From Trichoplax sp. H2 (taxonomy: Eukaryota; Placozoa; Uniplacotomia; Trichoplacea): a stretch of 64,000 nucleotides of DNA. Below are positions 12,933 to 25,057 of the stretch, piece by piece. Position 1 is the stretch's first letter. Each line of letters opens with the position of its first letter. The stretch spans positions 248,001 through 312,000 of the forward strand of contig NOWV01000089.1 in the NCBI GenBank assembly GCA_003344405.1, given 5' to 3'. The notes beneath the pieces were generated by a model that saw nothing but the letters and a program-made list of their open reading frames with translations, made no database searches and had not been told where the DNA came from. The translations under genes and the position numbers were made by a program.

Positions 12933-14079
12933 ACTGACTAAGCGTGTTAGCTCCGACACGTCAACAGAATTGAACTTTCTGATACCTTGGCAATAACAAG
13001 TACTTATTAATAAACATTAATATCTAATAAGCTACTGGAGCAAACAACAATTTAAATGAGATATTTTAATTAACATAGCAATTAATATTTCGGAGCATGG
13101 CTCCGTAACAAATACTTACTATTTACTATTAGATATACTGTACATATGTACTCATATGCTAATAGGCTATGACAAAATATTGACAAAATGAAAATGAAAT
13201 ACCAAGACAAGTTTCTACCTCTAACGGGTAGGTCTTCCGGTTGATTTAGAGATCTACAGGTGTTGGATGTTGTACTGTAAAACGAATAAAGTAGAATTGA
13301 TGATTTACCCGCACTAGCGTTAACGTTGACTGCAGCTAGAAATGGTGGAAAAGCGCATATTTTATTCAAAACTGGGTCAAGACAAGTTTCTACCTCAAAC
13401 TGGTAGATCTTCCGGTTGGTTTAGAGATTTACGAATGTTGGATGATATACTGTAAAACGAATAAAGTAGAATTGATAATTTCACCATACTTGCTTTAACG
13501 TTGACTAGATTACTGCAATGGTGTGAAACGAAAACGTACGTATTACAGCTAGAAATGCTGAAAAAGCGTACATTCTCCTCATAATGATTCTGCCTTCCTC
13601 TTTTTAATTAATCTTGAAGATTATTGTCGAGAATCTCTTCTATGTTCACTAAANNNNNNNNNNNNNNNNNNNNACTGACTAAGCGTGTTAGCTCCGACAC
13701 GTCAACAGAATTGAACTTTCTGATACCTTGGCAATAACAAGTACTTATTAATAAACATTAATATCTAATAAGCTACTGGAGCAAACAACAATTTAAATGA
13801 GATATTTTAATTAACATAGCAATAAAATGGTAGATCTTCCGGTTGGTTTAGAGATTTACGAATGTTGGATGATATACTGTAAAACGAATAAAGTAGAATT
13901 GATAATTTCACCATACTTACTTTAACGTTGACTAGATTACTGCAATGGTGTGAAACGAAAACGTACGTGTTACAGCTAGAAATGCTGAAAAAGCCTACAT
14001 TCTCCTCATAATGATTCTGCCTTCCTCTTTTTAATTAATCTTGAAAATTATTGTCGAGAATCTCTTCTATGTTCACTAA
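12933..14079. repeat. Duplicated block around a 20-N assembly gap
   Basis: Bases 13654-13673 are N. Sequence after the gap (13674-14079) repeats sequence before it: 13674-13824 matches 12933-13083, and about 13825-14079 matches about 13398-13653, with only a few substitutions. The post-gap copy lacks the 314 bp corresponding to about 13084-13397. This pattern is what two haplotypes or two collapsed repeat copies joined by a scaffolder would give. A true tandem duplication is the alternative. Confidence 0.85.
13205..13560. repeat. Direct repeat, 176-bp spacing
   Basis: AGACAAGTTTCTACCTC at 13205 recurs at 13381, followed in both by GGTCTTCCGGTTG-like and ACTGTAAAACGAATAAAG blocks. A third, shorter copy follows the assembly gap near 13828. 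Copy-number difference of this repeat between haplotypes would explain the deletion seen across the gap. Confidence 0.75.
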
Positions 14080-14211
14080 ATATCGTTCATTGTTGGACCT
14101 CGGTGAGAAAATAGACCCATCTTGATTACTGTATAGCATTCTATCAACAATTTTGACTCTATTGATACCAGGATAAGCATTTTCTTGCAGTACTTTAATC
14201 AATCGTCATAA

Positions 14212-14424
14212 TTTGCAGCAATTATAACCATCAAATAAGGACAAACCCGCAAGACACCATTTCGCTTGTTGCAAACGGCATCAATAAAGGCGAACAAGCT
14301 GAACACTACTTAAGACTAGCGACCTTCATTTGCAGTTTTTTTGCGCCCCGATCCCGAGAAGTTTCAAGCAGAAAATGAAATTTTACTCTATCTCGAAGAC
14401 CGACTTACTCAAACTATTGTCTAA
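14212..14424 (+). CDS. Possible C-terminal exon with a one-base frame break
   Basis: An acceptor-like TAATTTGCAG is followed by an open frame containing INKGEQAEHYLRLATF, which runs into a run of seven T at 14335-14341. In that frame translation soon stops, but shifting by one base at the T run continues into LRPDPEKFQAENEILLYLED and a stop at 14422-14424. Six T instead of seven would give one continuous frame. The repeating helical look faintly recalls IFRD-type helical-repeat proteins, but I cannot identify it. An upstream exon may lie near 14040-14094 (GT-like donor GTGAGA at 14095). It could be a real gene with a base-call error, a pseudogene, or chance. Confidence 0.3.
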
Positions 14425-16108
14425 ATGCTGGTATACACTCCAGTACGCCAATTCATGATGCCTGAGTCCGCTTGGACACCAAAATTGATATCCTGCCAGG
14501 GACTGCTTAATTCCTTTTTTCATAGTTTCCATAATAAATACCTTAATTGTAATTCAGCAGTACATTCATACCCAAATCTAGTCCCTAACTCTATCGAAAA
14601 CATGCAATAGAGGGAAAGGAGGAAGAGCGATTGATATTTGAATTGGTACGTAGTATAAATTACTAATACTAGCAGCATAAACTCTAAATGCATATGTAGA
14701 ATATTATTCCTGTACGGCAGACAGTAAAGAGCGAGGAGTATTTGCCGAAGGTCGTCTGAAAATATAAGCACTCCATTGCATACTGTAGATTACGATATCA
14801 TGCTTTATTATTTTAATAATATCATTACGGCTCCTGGCAATATATTTATTGCATATACTGTAATTGACGATATCGATCTACGCGAATTACAGAAAAAGTA
14901 GCAAAATTTTAATATTGGCGCTCGATAGTGCGTATTTGTTTCATTTAGTAATTGAAAAGCTATTCATACATCAACAGTTAGCTGCTCACTCACACGAAAG
15001 GAACTGTCAACTTATTATTCAATAATTAAGTGATTGCCATATAGATATAGCCCGAACCTTATTGCAAATGATGTAAATTGTTTGCTTTACTTTCTATTTT
15101 CAGTCAATGAGGTCATAGGTATCATTTAATGGTGTCAATAAACAATATGCATACTTTTATTCAATTTTATCTTAATCATAGCATCCAGTAGCAAAATTCT
15201 TTGGTAAATACTGATATAAAACTAGCATTGAATGCGTGTCTACAAGAGGCAATGTACTGCATAAGTTTCTATTGGGATAGCACGTTGCATATGCTGTTGT
15301 ACCATAAAATGAATTCGCTTTCATTGCACGCAGAACGCTCTACAGTTCAGTATGATTTTCAATATTTCCAATCATATCGTCTGTTCTGATGCTGCGTGTC
15401 TAGTTATACAAGATTTAAGTTAACTTATGATTGATTCAATTTTAATCCTTGTGACAGTACGAGAGTAGACGTCGAATCAATCATGAAGAGGCTAATTAAA
15501 GATGAGGGAAATGGTACAACTCAAGTGACGCTCTATAGGGCTAAAAACATAATATTGTATAAATGAATGGATAGAACTATAATTACTGGACAATTGAAAT
15601 CTAAATTGATTGTTTTTATGAAATCTTTTATGCCTACTAAATCAATTACTGTACATCTAAATACGATATATATATCTAAAAGATAATTGTAGAAGATGTC
15701 AATACAGAGTAATAAAACGTATTATAAGCTCATATATGATGTTAAGTTACAACGACATGACTATGTTGGTTTTCAAGCACATCAGAATAGTAAAATTCTT
15801 CATGATTGCAGTAAAGCACAGCAGATATGTCGGGTGTAAAGATGAGATATGGCAATGACACCAAGCAGAGTTAGCTAAGTTAGTATTGTATTTATTACAA
15901 CTAAATCCATGTATTGTAGATGTACACGGACGATAGCCAGCAAGCAAGTATTAATTCGTCAACGGAATGCTTTCGGGAATACGGTATGACAGTAATGTCA
16001 GGCTTTACTGTCATTCATCCCTATGCGATTTTCTTTCAACTCATTTACACAAGCTGATGTCGGAAAAGCATATGCAGAGTCCTTACACACAGTAAAAGAT
16101 ATTAACAT
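14425..16108. other. Intergenic, no gene recognised
   Basis: Several short ORFs on both strands have no domain-like content. A 10-bp inverted repeat (ATGACAGTAA and its complement) lies near 15986-16014, about 95 bp past the isomerase stop codon, and could mark its 3' end. Nothing else is supported. Confidence 0.4.
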
Positions 16109-17575
16109 TTATAATTTGGAGTATTTGAGCTCCGATTCAAACATGTCCAATTTTAAGGAATGAAGGACTTCCGGTGATAAATTAGCTTTGGCTAATTGTT
16201 TCTCACCGAATTGAATTGCAGATTTAAGGAGCTGGTCGCCCGGTATGGCCAAATCTACAAATTTACTTTTGACTGCTTCATCGGCGGTGAATCGTTTGCC
16301 AAGGTATACAATATCTCGTAGAACATTTTTATCGCTAATTCTGTACCTAGAAAGGGTTCAACAGGATTGTTCAATCGATTTGAAAGAATAAATCGTTCAA
16401 GTTATGCGATATTCATCAGGCTAAATCAATACCAGTCTGCCATTCCATAAAATAAGCGTGTCAATCATGAACACAGCCAATCTGGCTTTACTGTTCTAAC
16501 TAAGGCATGACTTGATGATGATTAGGCCTGATATTGGATATTGAGAGTAGAACGTTGCAAAAAGAGTTACTGCTGAAGATGCCTTACCTATAAATTTGAG
16601 TCCAAAACGGAGGAAATGTCATCTTTAGATGTATTTCAGGTAAACAAAACCAGCCTCTCTCCTTTCTCATAATACGATAGTCATGAGCAAGAAATAACAG
16701 TCCTCCACCAGCAAAGCAATGTCCTGCAATTTGGAAGATTCATTACACCGAAATAAGCATGTTTATATTGTGGTATGAAAACAGGATATTGTCAACAATT
16801 GAAAATTCAATCTATCATATTTCAACATCAAATGTGTATTGACTGCCAGTATTGCAGACGATTCTTTGACCAATAGGCTCATACTATATGCTGTCTGTTT
16901 CTTACGTAAACGAACCGTTAGCAGCAGCAATTGTCGGCAATTTGAATGTCAAGATCCTAGCTAGTAAATTGTTTAATGTAAACCGAAGTTCAGTCATTCG
17001 CTGGGCAGTCTGATCTTTTAACCAATCGAGATCCAGGCCATTTGAATAATATTTACCAGTTCCAGTGGTTATTAAGACCTTGGCATCATCATTTCTAGCT
17101 CAACAACGATAAAAAAAAAGGGTTATTGGTTTAAAAAGAAAACGATCCTATCAAGAATGCTGTCTCCATTTGCATATCGCGATCTTGCATGCTCCTCCAT
17201 TGAAAATGGATTGCATAGTTAACGATCAACCATGAGATCCATCCCAGAGTCAATAATAAAGTAACTGCAATCCGATGAAATTGATCATGTACTACTGCAT
17301 CAAGTGGGCACACCTCTAGTATCACCTGTGGATGATACCCTACTCGTCTATTGAAGTGTTTCAAATCATTGGACCCGTTGTGGTCCAGACCGGGCCCGCA
17401 GCTGATCCTGTAGCTGTTTGTTTATTGAAGTCAAAGTCACTTACTTTTCAACTTCGTCCAGAGCAGCGTGGAATTGCTTTACGAAATCATCATTAATACG
17501 ATTTTCTCCAGCATCCATAACTATGATGGAACAGGAACCCTCATATTCCACCCGAATATTGACTTTTGCCTTCAT
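16109..17575 (-). CDS. Peroxisomal enoyl-CoA delta-isomerase/hydratase family protein
   Basis: Four exons (17575-17445, 17094-16916, 16723-16588, 16346-16109) join in phase with GT-AG borders to give 227 residues. The crotonase fold should move or hydrate double bonds of unsaturated fatty acyl-CoAs during beta-oxidation. Seen: MDAGENRIN near 20-28, GTGKYYSNGLDLDW at 55-68 (first oxyanion-hole segment), NGHCFAGGGLLF at 103-114 (second), and WFCLPEI with Glu134 where the isomerase subgroup keeps its catalytic acid. The C terminus is SKL, the canonical type 1 peroxisomal targeting signal. Length fits the isomerase family (about 230-260). I chose the ATG at 17575 because the frame upstream has no other Met and homology starts here. 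The second donor is GTTCGT; a stronger GTAAGA a few bases on would break the conserved NGHCFAGG motif. Confidence 0.92.
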
Positions 17576-20193
17576 GTTGGGCTCGTTGAACGCACGATGA
17601 TCGATTTGAACAGCCGCGACCACGTAACCAATGATGGTTCAGTCACTAAGTGCTGACTGACAAGGATATCGTGTTACCCTCGACCGATGACCCCTATTAA
17701 GCGCTTGACCTGCCGTAACGACGACCGCAAAAGCAAGTTGAAACGTTACCAGTGATACCGTGGCGTACCACGGCTTGTACCAGATCAGTTGTTGCTTTAC
17801 TATCAAGATTTCAGTACGTATCGATAAGGGTACAGTATTACAACCCTGCGTAATGTACTGTACAGTACAGTGTACAGTACAGTGTACTGTACTCACAGTA
17901 CTGTACTGTAAGTCATGTTTCCGGATCGGTTACAGACGTTTCATGGGCGTGGCGAGTCCTAGATTATGGTTGGAAACTGTTCAGTGTTCAGCCATAGCCC
18001 GTCATGAAGACTTTCAATTTGAAAGGCATTTACTCGGAATAGGATAAAGTTGCATGCATACAGATCATGACAACCTTGAGCAATGGGTACTCGATGTTTT
18101 TTAATTTCGACTGTATTATTGAGTTTTTTATTTTTGGGGGAAATTTCAAATACCAACCATCAGTCACTGTTACGTTGTACAGTACGATCGATGCAACTAG
18201 TAGACGAGCCATGCTGAAATAGTGGTCTTCCAGGTTACGGCTATAGCCCGAATTTCCGCTATGATGCATAATAGCCGGCTAAAGACTGAATCAAGACTAC
18301 ATATATACTTTAAGCAAAATAATTTGCTAATGAGCAATGAAACAAGCTTCATTGATATATAGGTCACGGTACTAAATGAAGTATTTAGCATGCAATCGAT
18401 GAGAAAAGAAGTCAAGTTATCCCTCGTCCTGCTAATCTTGCCTTACACTGGACAACATGCTATTAGGACAGTATACTGCTCCATACCAACGTTCAGGTTT
18501 CTACTATAGTCCATTACAGTACTGCACGCTTTGCACTCGCCGAACCATCCCATGATGCAATTAGTCATGCGCAGAGACAACAACGACCTTGTCCATTTTC
18601 TCAGCACCGTCGTACGGCCATCTTGAAAACCACTAGGCTCCTCACAAAAGGTAATACTAAACTCCTATCATTATAATTCAAATCTTCGTTGAGTTTATGA
18701 TTCTTTGCTGGATCAGTAGTAAATGATAGAAAGGAATAAATACATTGCACTGTCGTTGAGCTAGTTCATGATAGAGTAGGAATGTTGAAAGTGACATTGT
18801 TGTCAGGCTCTTGATGGTCTTCATGCATTTTTTGGGGGCAGTACAGTAGTAGAAAAATGTTTGCGCGTTTGACCGGAATGGTAACCAACCACTTTCGTGG
18901 TATATGGCCCCATCTCAAGCCGTTGAGAACAATCTTGTTTGGCTTTGCTGTCTCTGGCTATATGATTAGTAAAATTCCACAGACTGGTAGGTTTACAATC
19001 TTTGCACTTTGACAATTTTTCAAATACGCATATGTTCTGCTAAGGTCAGCCGCCATGTTGTCTTCATGACGCTCATGACAACAGGCTGGTGCAGCTAAGT
19101 TTGTTTCATGAAGTTAACTACTAATCTACCTGTCCTCAACGTAGCATTGACGTGTTGTGCTATAAGATAGTATTGCTGGAGATATGTAACTTACATCCTA
19201 ACCCAACGAGTATGTTAGTGAATAATCAACTTTATAGAAATTCCATAATATCGTCTACAGTATGCTAATTTCTTCAAGATGCCTGTCCAGTTGTGAACTT
19301 GCAAGTCGAAACTGGACATTCAAGAATACCGTAATATCCAATAGTTTTATCATCTGCTATACCATAAAAGTGAAGATGATAGACTTGTAATAATGATATA
19401 CAGTACACTATGACAGTTTGAAACAAATTTCGAATCCCGACGTTCTTGCATGAAGATCGTATATAATGCACTTTCAATAGACTCGGTATGACCTTTCTCA
19501 TTAGTTCCTCGAAACAGACGAATTATAATTAGCCCTTGCGATATTGATGTCAGCGTAATTTATAAAAAATGCTATTAGCAGCCCGAGCAACGAGTTATAA
19601 TTATCATGCAATACTGCTAAAGAATTCACTGATCTGATTTTTTTTCTCCTTACGTATCCTGCATGGAACAGACGAAATGAGAGCTAATTCAGGTAATGTA
19701 ATAAATTTGGATGCATTAGTAGGCCATGCATAAGGAAATGATTGTCCATTCTGAATGTAACGTACGTATAATCTTATTCTTTATTGACGATTTTAGCATT
19801 TGTTGAAGAATGTTCAAGGTTCAAGGGCCCCGGCAAGAATGTTGGCGTTAATCACTAATAGATGTTATAAACCAATTTTGATGTAAAAGTGCTTTCAATT
19901 ACTGTTCTTCCTCTTATAGTGGAAATTTTATTATTGTCTTACTGTAAAGCTAAAATTGCGCATTAAAAGCGTCAGTGGTTTATAAAATAAATAAAGATCA
20001 ATAGATAACGCTGAATCTATAAAGTTAAATATAATTTTATCTTGGCAATTGCCACAGTCTTGATGCATGGATCGAACGCCCTTCATCCATTACTGTTTTG
20101 AAGTTGACTGCCTACGCTGTAGGCTTATTAGGCAAAACATGTATCAGCATTGGGACAATGTTGACAGCAAGCCAAAAGCGGATGATACTATAC
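17576..20193. other. Mostly intergenic, with small unassigned ORFs
   Basis: 17.6-18.6 kb is relatively CpG-containing, as expected near a promoter of the minus-strand isomerase. Minus-strand peptides noted: MARLLVASIVLYN (near 18210, signal-peptide-like), a 48-codon ORF starting MGWFGECKAC near 18555, and an open stretch with VYHLHFYGIADDKTIGYYG near 19300-19400. None could be joined to neighbouring exons with agreeing phase, so no gene is called. Confidence 0.35.
17855..17912. repeat. Palindromic TACTG/CAGTA cluster
   Basis: About 58 bases are built almost wholly from overlapping GTACAGTAC and GTACTGTAC words in both orientations, so many self-complementary folds are possible. The same word recurs across 17-34 kb. 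It may be a simple-repeat expansion or a protein-binding array; no gene overlaps it with support. Confidence 0.7.
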
Positions 20194-20691
20194 GTTCGTT
20201 GAAGTATAGTACAGCCTAATGGATACTGGTAGCCTTCCATCATGTGATTTACATCGATACAGTGCATAATCATCAGACTGAGCCTGCAAACTATTTCTGA
20301 CATCTCTTTACAAGTTAGCACTCTCTCTATCCATCAGTTAAAAATACGAAAATATTGCAATATTGCCTTGAATTAATGGAATTGATATAAAAAAAGAGTA
20401 CACCGCTGGGTTAAATGATTTCGTTACTGCCGTAAATGCATGCCCTTTAACATGTATGAGTAGAAGAAGTGTAATCGGCAATAATCGCAGGTAAACACAT
20501 ATTGCAGACGAATTCATTTCAGCTTTTACTCTATGTTTAAGCGATCTATTCGTAGGATTATGTTCATGGTAACACATGTAATGTGGGTGTAATTTAGAAT
20601 ACAGTAAGTAGTCATTACTTACGTCCGAAACGGTTAAGAAATAGCAAGCATCGCCACTAGTTATGTTTTGCAGTTTCAATCTACTGGCCAC
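20194..20691 (-). CDS. Two phase-matched exons of an unidentified gene
   Basis: Exon one (about 20691-20623) reads VASRLKLQNITSGDACYFLT and ends at a perfect GTAAGT donor in phase 0. Exon two (20283-20194) follows a TTTGCAG acceptor, reads AQSDDYALYRCKSHDGRLPV in phase 0, and ends at GTATAG. The look is that of a ubiquitin-like Ras-association or FERM F1 segment, but this is a weak impression. Exon borders further up and down are unresolved; a candidate last exon with MDEGRSIHASRLWQLPR near 20090-20045 does not match in phase. The start is unknown: the first codon given is only the limit of the open frame. Confidence 0.35.
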
Positions 20692-21238
20692 TTGATCAGC
20701 AACAAATTAAGTCACTGTGAGTCGTAAGATGTACTGAAATTACATGCATGCTGCACACAATGAAGTAGCCAAAGCCATCGATAGCAATTTTTATTAATTA
20801 TCATTATAAAAATACAATTTATTATTGAATCACTTATACGAACAGCAGCATGCAAATTTCGTTATGTTGAATTATTTTAAAACTAGTTCAAATTTCTAGG
20901 ACTCAATAGCTGAATACTTTTTTTGGAGTGATAAAGTTGTTCTACCAATATAATATCATAAACTGGCAGATAAAATTTAGGCCGTTAAAGTCAAGAGTGA
21001 AGAATTACAATTAAGTCAAGGTTCAAGTACTGTACGTTGAAGGTATCAGATTGATATCTTTCTTAATTTCTAAAAAGCTTTAGTTACATTATCAAAATAC
21101 AGGATTCCCAAGCTAAAATGGAGAAAGCCGACTATAATCTGGAGTGGCATTTAACTTTCCAGGTCATTAGTTTAATCATCTGCCTAAAAGTTCGTTTTGC
21201 TAAAGTATATCCTTGCCACTTACGAATGGAAATCTATA

Positions 21239-23949
21239 TTAATGTAAACCTTTTATAAATTTAGCTGTGCCATTATGAATCGGTGGAAACCTAATCGGTT
21301 GGCTGCCATCACACTCATGGCTGCTACCTCCATCACATGAACGCGCCTGAAATTCCTTATCTATGCAAATGCGTATGTCGAAGAGATACTGGCCATTATC
21401 ACCCTGAAAACATCATAGAAAATAGTTAACGAAATTGGCACAGTTCTCCATATCTACTCTAGAAATTTAACAACCAACTAACTTGTAAGCAGTCCACAAT
21501 TGGTTCAGTATTGTACTGTTGCCCGATGGCTTGTTTAATGTCACTCAACTAAATACGAGTATAGCATAGAGTTTTGCATGTATACTGTTAATAATCATTG
21601 CATAAAGCAGATAGCAAGATTGCTCATAAATATGGCTAGGGAAGCGTTAACAACGGAAAATGAAATATACCATGTATTGCCGGTTGTCTGATGGGACAAT
21701 GTTTGCATCATAAAGTGCACTAATAGGAATAAATTGTACGTAACAAAGACGTCATTCTTACGAGATCGGTATTAATGAAATTAAAGAGCGTGAAATGATA
21801 GGACAACAAAACAGTCAATACAATTCTAAACTAACCTATCAATATTAAACTTCTTGTTGAGCTTCAGTGTTGTCGAAAAGAATTTTAATTCATCTCCCAA
21901 TGCTGCTAGACTCATGGCACAGGTACCATGCTTAGTCCATTCGTGTTTCCTTTAATTTAATTTTTTTCAAATTACAAATATACATGGATACAAGGTAACT
22001 CTAATATTTGCATTTTATCCGCTCTATTTCACTACAAGAAATACTGAATCAAAATCTATAATATCAATACCAAAATGACGAAGGACTTTCATCACTGTAT
22101 AAATTCGGCCAAAATCGATCAAGCATAGGGATTAGACTCTATCACATCAACGATAATAGTATTAGTAGTCGTGAAACAGTGCCAAGGTACTTCACAAATC
22201 CACAAAATTCGAAAACGTCATACCTTTATTTTATTAACATCGAATTTATCGTCATCATTACAGTAATTAGGGCCTTCAGTGTGTTCCTTAGTCGGCCTAA
22301 AAGATAGAAAGGAGCGACATAGCTAAATAATTAAATCGGTGCGGTTATTTCTACTTCATCATCGTGAAAAGTTTATTGCATTAATAATAACCATAATCCA
22401 TGGATTGTCCAATTATGAACCACGTTCGGCACAGAGCAGTCATGTCTCTGAGCATCCTGCCGTATAGATACAAATATAGGCACAAGTTAACCAGTTAATA
22501 AAGCATGATTGCGTTTGCTATACTGTTGTAATCGAATGGATACTGTAGAGGATGAATTTGTATGATACAAATTGGATAGCATTTAATTTAAATTTAGACG
22601 GTTTGACATTGGAGTAATATACTGTGCAAATTCTTAGCATCGTTATAAATCTAAAATTCTCATTTCGAATCATTAGGTTCATAGATGACATTGATGGAGA
22701 TTAGAAATTTTACATGAAAGACAATATATATCAGTGAAACGATGCCATACTGCAGTATCAATGGATAGTTAATTCGTTAATAATAACTCTATGGTTGGTA
22801 ATGATGTAATCGACCTTGTAACGAACATATTCCATATCTACTAATTTAGTAATCTTACCGGAGACATGCATGCTACAGCTGGCCATTCTCTTACAAATAA
22901 TAGATAATCCCAGCTATGATCGTGTGAATGGTGCCTGTTAACCAAAGTATTTCTACAACAAACAGCAGTAGTAGTAAACCATCGTTGTCAATATCATATC
23001 ATAATAGATAACTCGAAAGTAATTAAAAGGTTATTTTTATATCCATTTCTCCTAGACTATACAGTCTTATAATTATCGTACCATTACCAACAATTACTGG
23101 AAACTTAAAAATATAAATGTCCATTGTAAGCTCATTATGCTGAATGGAAATAAATTGTTGCCTAAGTAAAACTATGTCACTACAGTAGATACTGTAAGTA
23201 TTACATTTCGGCCATTAGTAATTCTTATATTTTATCGTATTTCTAAATAATCTGCATGCGAGAGAATGATCTATAAGAAAATTTTACCTCTTATACGATG
23301 TCGCAGTTGCTACCAAACAGCAAAGCAGAATCGCTGCTAACGCTAAATCGAAAGTTTATGGCAAGATCGTCCCAGTCATCAGAATTATTTTTAGGTGGCA
23401 AGAAAGACAAATATATCTTAGTACTGGGTCATAATTGATAATAAGGGGGGTATCAACTGATTCAAATATCCTACTAGCATACTTCAGATCAATCGTGCAA
23501 AAGTGTAATCTCGTTTTAAAAGGTGAAACGCTCGATGTCTACTTAGAATTGATTAAATTAATTATTGTACAGCGTACACTGTACTCTGTACAGTATTTGG
23601 CAATCACTGATTGAGCGATTTTTGTTCCAACTCATACAGCTTGTCTAATTCTTACATACTGTAGTATTGGTGATAATTTAGGCTAATATTGCTGTTCCAA
23701 AAAATACAGTCGATTTTTGATACTTTCGTATCGGTGTAGTAGTAATGAAAGAGAATCAGACTCGCATCATCCCTAATTGGTTTATTAGCAAAAGGTGTAG
23801 CATAAAATAACCCGTCATTTACTACCAAGTTTCATCAACATTTCTATCAACAGCTTTGACAGGAATGAAAAATGAATCAGCCATTGCAAGCAAGATCGAC
23901 GATATGAAGACAGGATGGAAAACTACTTACTTTTTCCAACAGTCGCCAT
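21239..23949 (-). CDS. RNASET2: Secreted/lysosomal ribonuclease T2
   Basis: Ten exons (23949-23931, 23342-23288, 22913-22859, 22456-22392, 22296-22224, 22138-22071, 21949-21836, 21719-21671, 21548-21483, 21403-21239) join with agreeing phases to 242 residues. RNase T2 cuts single-stranded RNA by a transphosphorylation giving 2',3'-cyclic phosphates. Seen: signal peptide MATVGKTLAAILLCCLVATA; WDYLLFVREWP at 26-36; the first active-site motif WTIHGLW with His62; the second, KHEWTKHGTC at 113-122, supplying His114, Glu115, Lys118 and His119; then ANIVPSDN, the DIKQAIGQQ helix, and the C-terminal strand LFDIRICID. A sequon lies at N58. Length is typical. All catalytic residues are present, so it should be active in the secretory pathway or lysosome. 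The start lies in a 19-nt first exon; its GTAAGT donor and phase match exon two exactly. Confidence 0.95.
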
Positions 23950-24204
23950 TTATTTCTTATTCAATCCCTTCTTCGATGACAACAATGTCAATAACCTCAA
24001 CTTGAGCGGTAAATATTTAGGCTTGTCTAGTAAACTGTATAACGGAAAGTTACGCTAGGTTAAGGTCGCCTTGGGTTTAGTTCTCCTGATGATCATATGA
24101 TTGATGACAGTACAGTACAGTACTGTCCTGAGACCACTATAAACACAACTACAGTACCTGCATGTGACTAATGGTATAAAGAGACAATTGCGAAACTCGC
24201 TGTC

Positions 24205-24323
24205 GCCTACGACCACATCACGTTGAATACACCCGTTCTCGTCTGATCACGGAAGTTAAGCAACGTCGAGTGAGGTTAGTACTTAGATGGGTGACCGCTT
24301 GGGAATACCTCATGCCGTAGGCT
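24205..24323 (+). rRNA. 5S ribosomal RNA, copy 1
   Basis: The 119-nt sequence begins GCCTACGACCACATCACG and ends TGCCGTAGGCT, so the terminal helix I closes. It contains the hallmark internal promoter words AGTTAAGCAACG (box A region) and GATGGGTGACCGCTTGGGAA (box C region) and the conserved CCCGTTCTCGTCTGATCAC segment. RNA polymerase III should transcribe it. It differs from the second copy at two paired positions: A at 24273 and T at 24310. Confidence 0.97.
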
Positions 24324-24334
24324 CCTCAATCTAA

Positions 24335-24342
24335 AATTTTTT
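24335..24342 (+). terminator. Oligo-T RNA polymerase III terminator for 5S copy 1
   Basis: A run of eight T begins about 12 nt after the 5S 3' end, as expected for Pol III termination. Confidence 0.7.
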
Positions 24343-24920
24343 TTAAATTGCACAAGCATGAAGATCGCCGCTAAAAGCCAGCTGTATAAAACGAAGAAAG
24401 AAATGGAATTTCTGATATAGCGATTGATTATCCAAGCTGGCTGATGAAGTAGAACATGTAGCTTCATTTAAGTCCATAGCAGGCGTATCGCAGTACGTCA
24501 GTCCGCGCCTCTTATTCTTTTTGGAGAAAGAGAACATCAAGCAGATTTGCGTCGAAACCAAACTATGGACAGGCGTAGAGGTGCAGCTTAACCCTAGCTA
24601 TTTTGCACAATATGTTTTGTACAACTTCGTTTAAGCTGTCCTACTGATATATTAAACATATATATATTGATATGCCTAAAAAAATCGCGTCAGATAGCAC
24701 GATTTCTTATTTTTTTCTTCATTTACGCATACCATTATGAGTAGTCCCTATCAATATACCATACGTAGGTCTATAATTTAATGTATCAGTAGGACTATAA
24801 GTAGGATTGGTTCAATTAAAATCAAGTGTATAAAGTAATTAGACCAAAATCGCTGTCAACAAAATATCAGTAAACAGTACAGTGTAGAGTACAGTATAGT
24901 GAAAGTGAGTACCATAATTG

Positions 24921-24930
24921 AAAACAAAAA
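24921..24930 (-). terminator. Oligo-T RNA polymerase III terminator for 5S copy 2
   Basis: On the minus strand TTTTTGTTTT starts about 9 nt past the 5S 3' end. Confidence 0.65.
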
Positions 24931-24938
24931 CGAAGGGG

Positions 24939-25057
24939 AGCCTACGGCATGGGGTATTCCCAAGCGGTCACCCATCTAAGTACTAACCCCACTCGACGTT
25001 GCTTAACTTCCGTGATCAGACGAGAACGGGTGTATTCAACGTGATGTGGTCGTAGGC
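24939..25057 (-). rRNA. 5S ribosomal RNA, copy 2
   Basis: A 119-nt copy in the opposite orientation, identical to copy 1 except at 24989 and 24952. There the A-U pair of copy 1 becomes G-C, in the helix formed by GTGGGG and CCCCAT. Internal promoter words and the closing stem are intact. The two genes face each other about 615 bp apart and their flanks are unrelated apart from the CTGTC just before the start. Both look functional. Confidence 0.97.

Noticed and set aside
17131-17364. 77-codon minus-strand ORF inside the first isomerase intron
   Set aside because: It lies wholly within an intron whose borders are fixed by phase and homology, and has no recognised motif.
18570-18610. Minus-strand MDKVVVVSA, recalling a thiolase N terminus
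   Set aside because: A stop follows two codons later and no donor or further thiolase exon was found.
19425-19445. TTCGAATCCCG, resembling a tRNA T-loop
   Set aside because: No acceptor stem, anticodon arm or box A at the proper distance.
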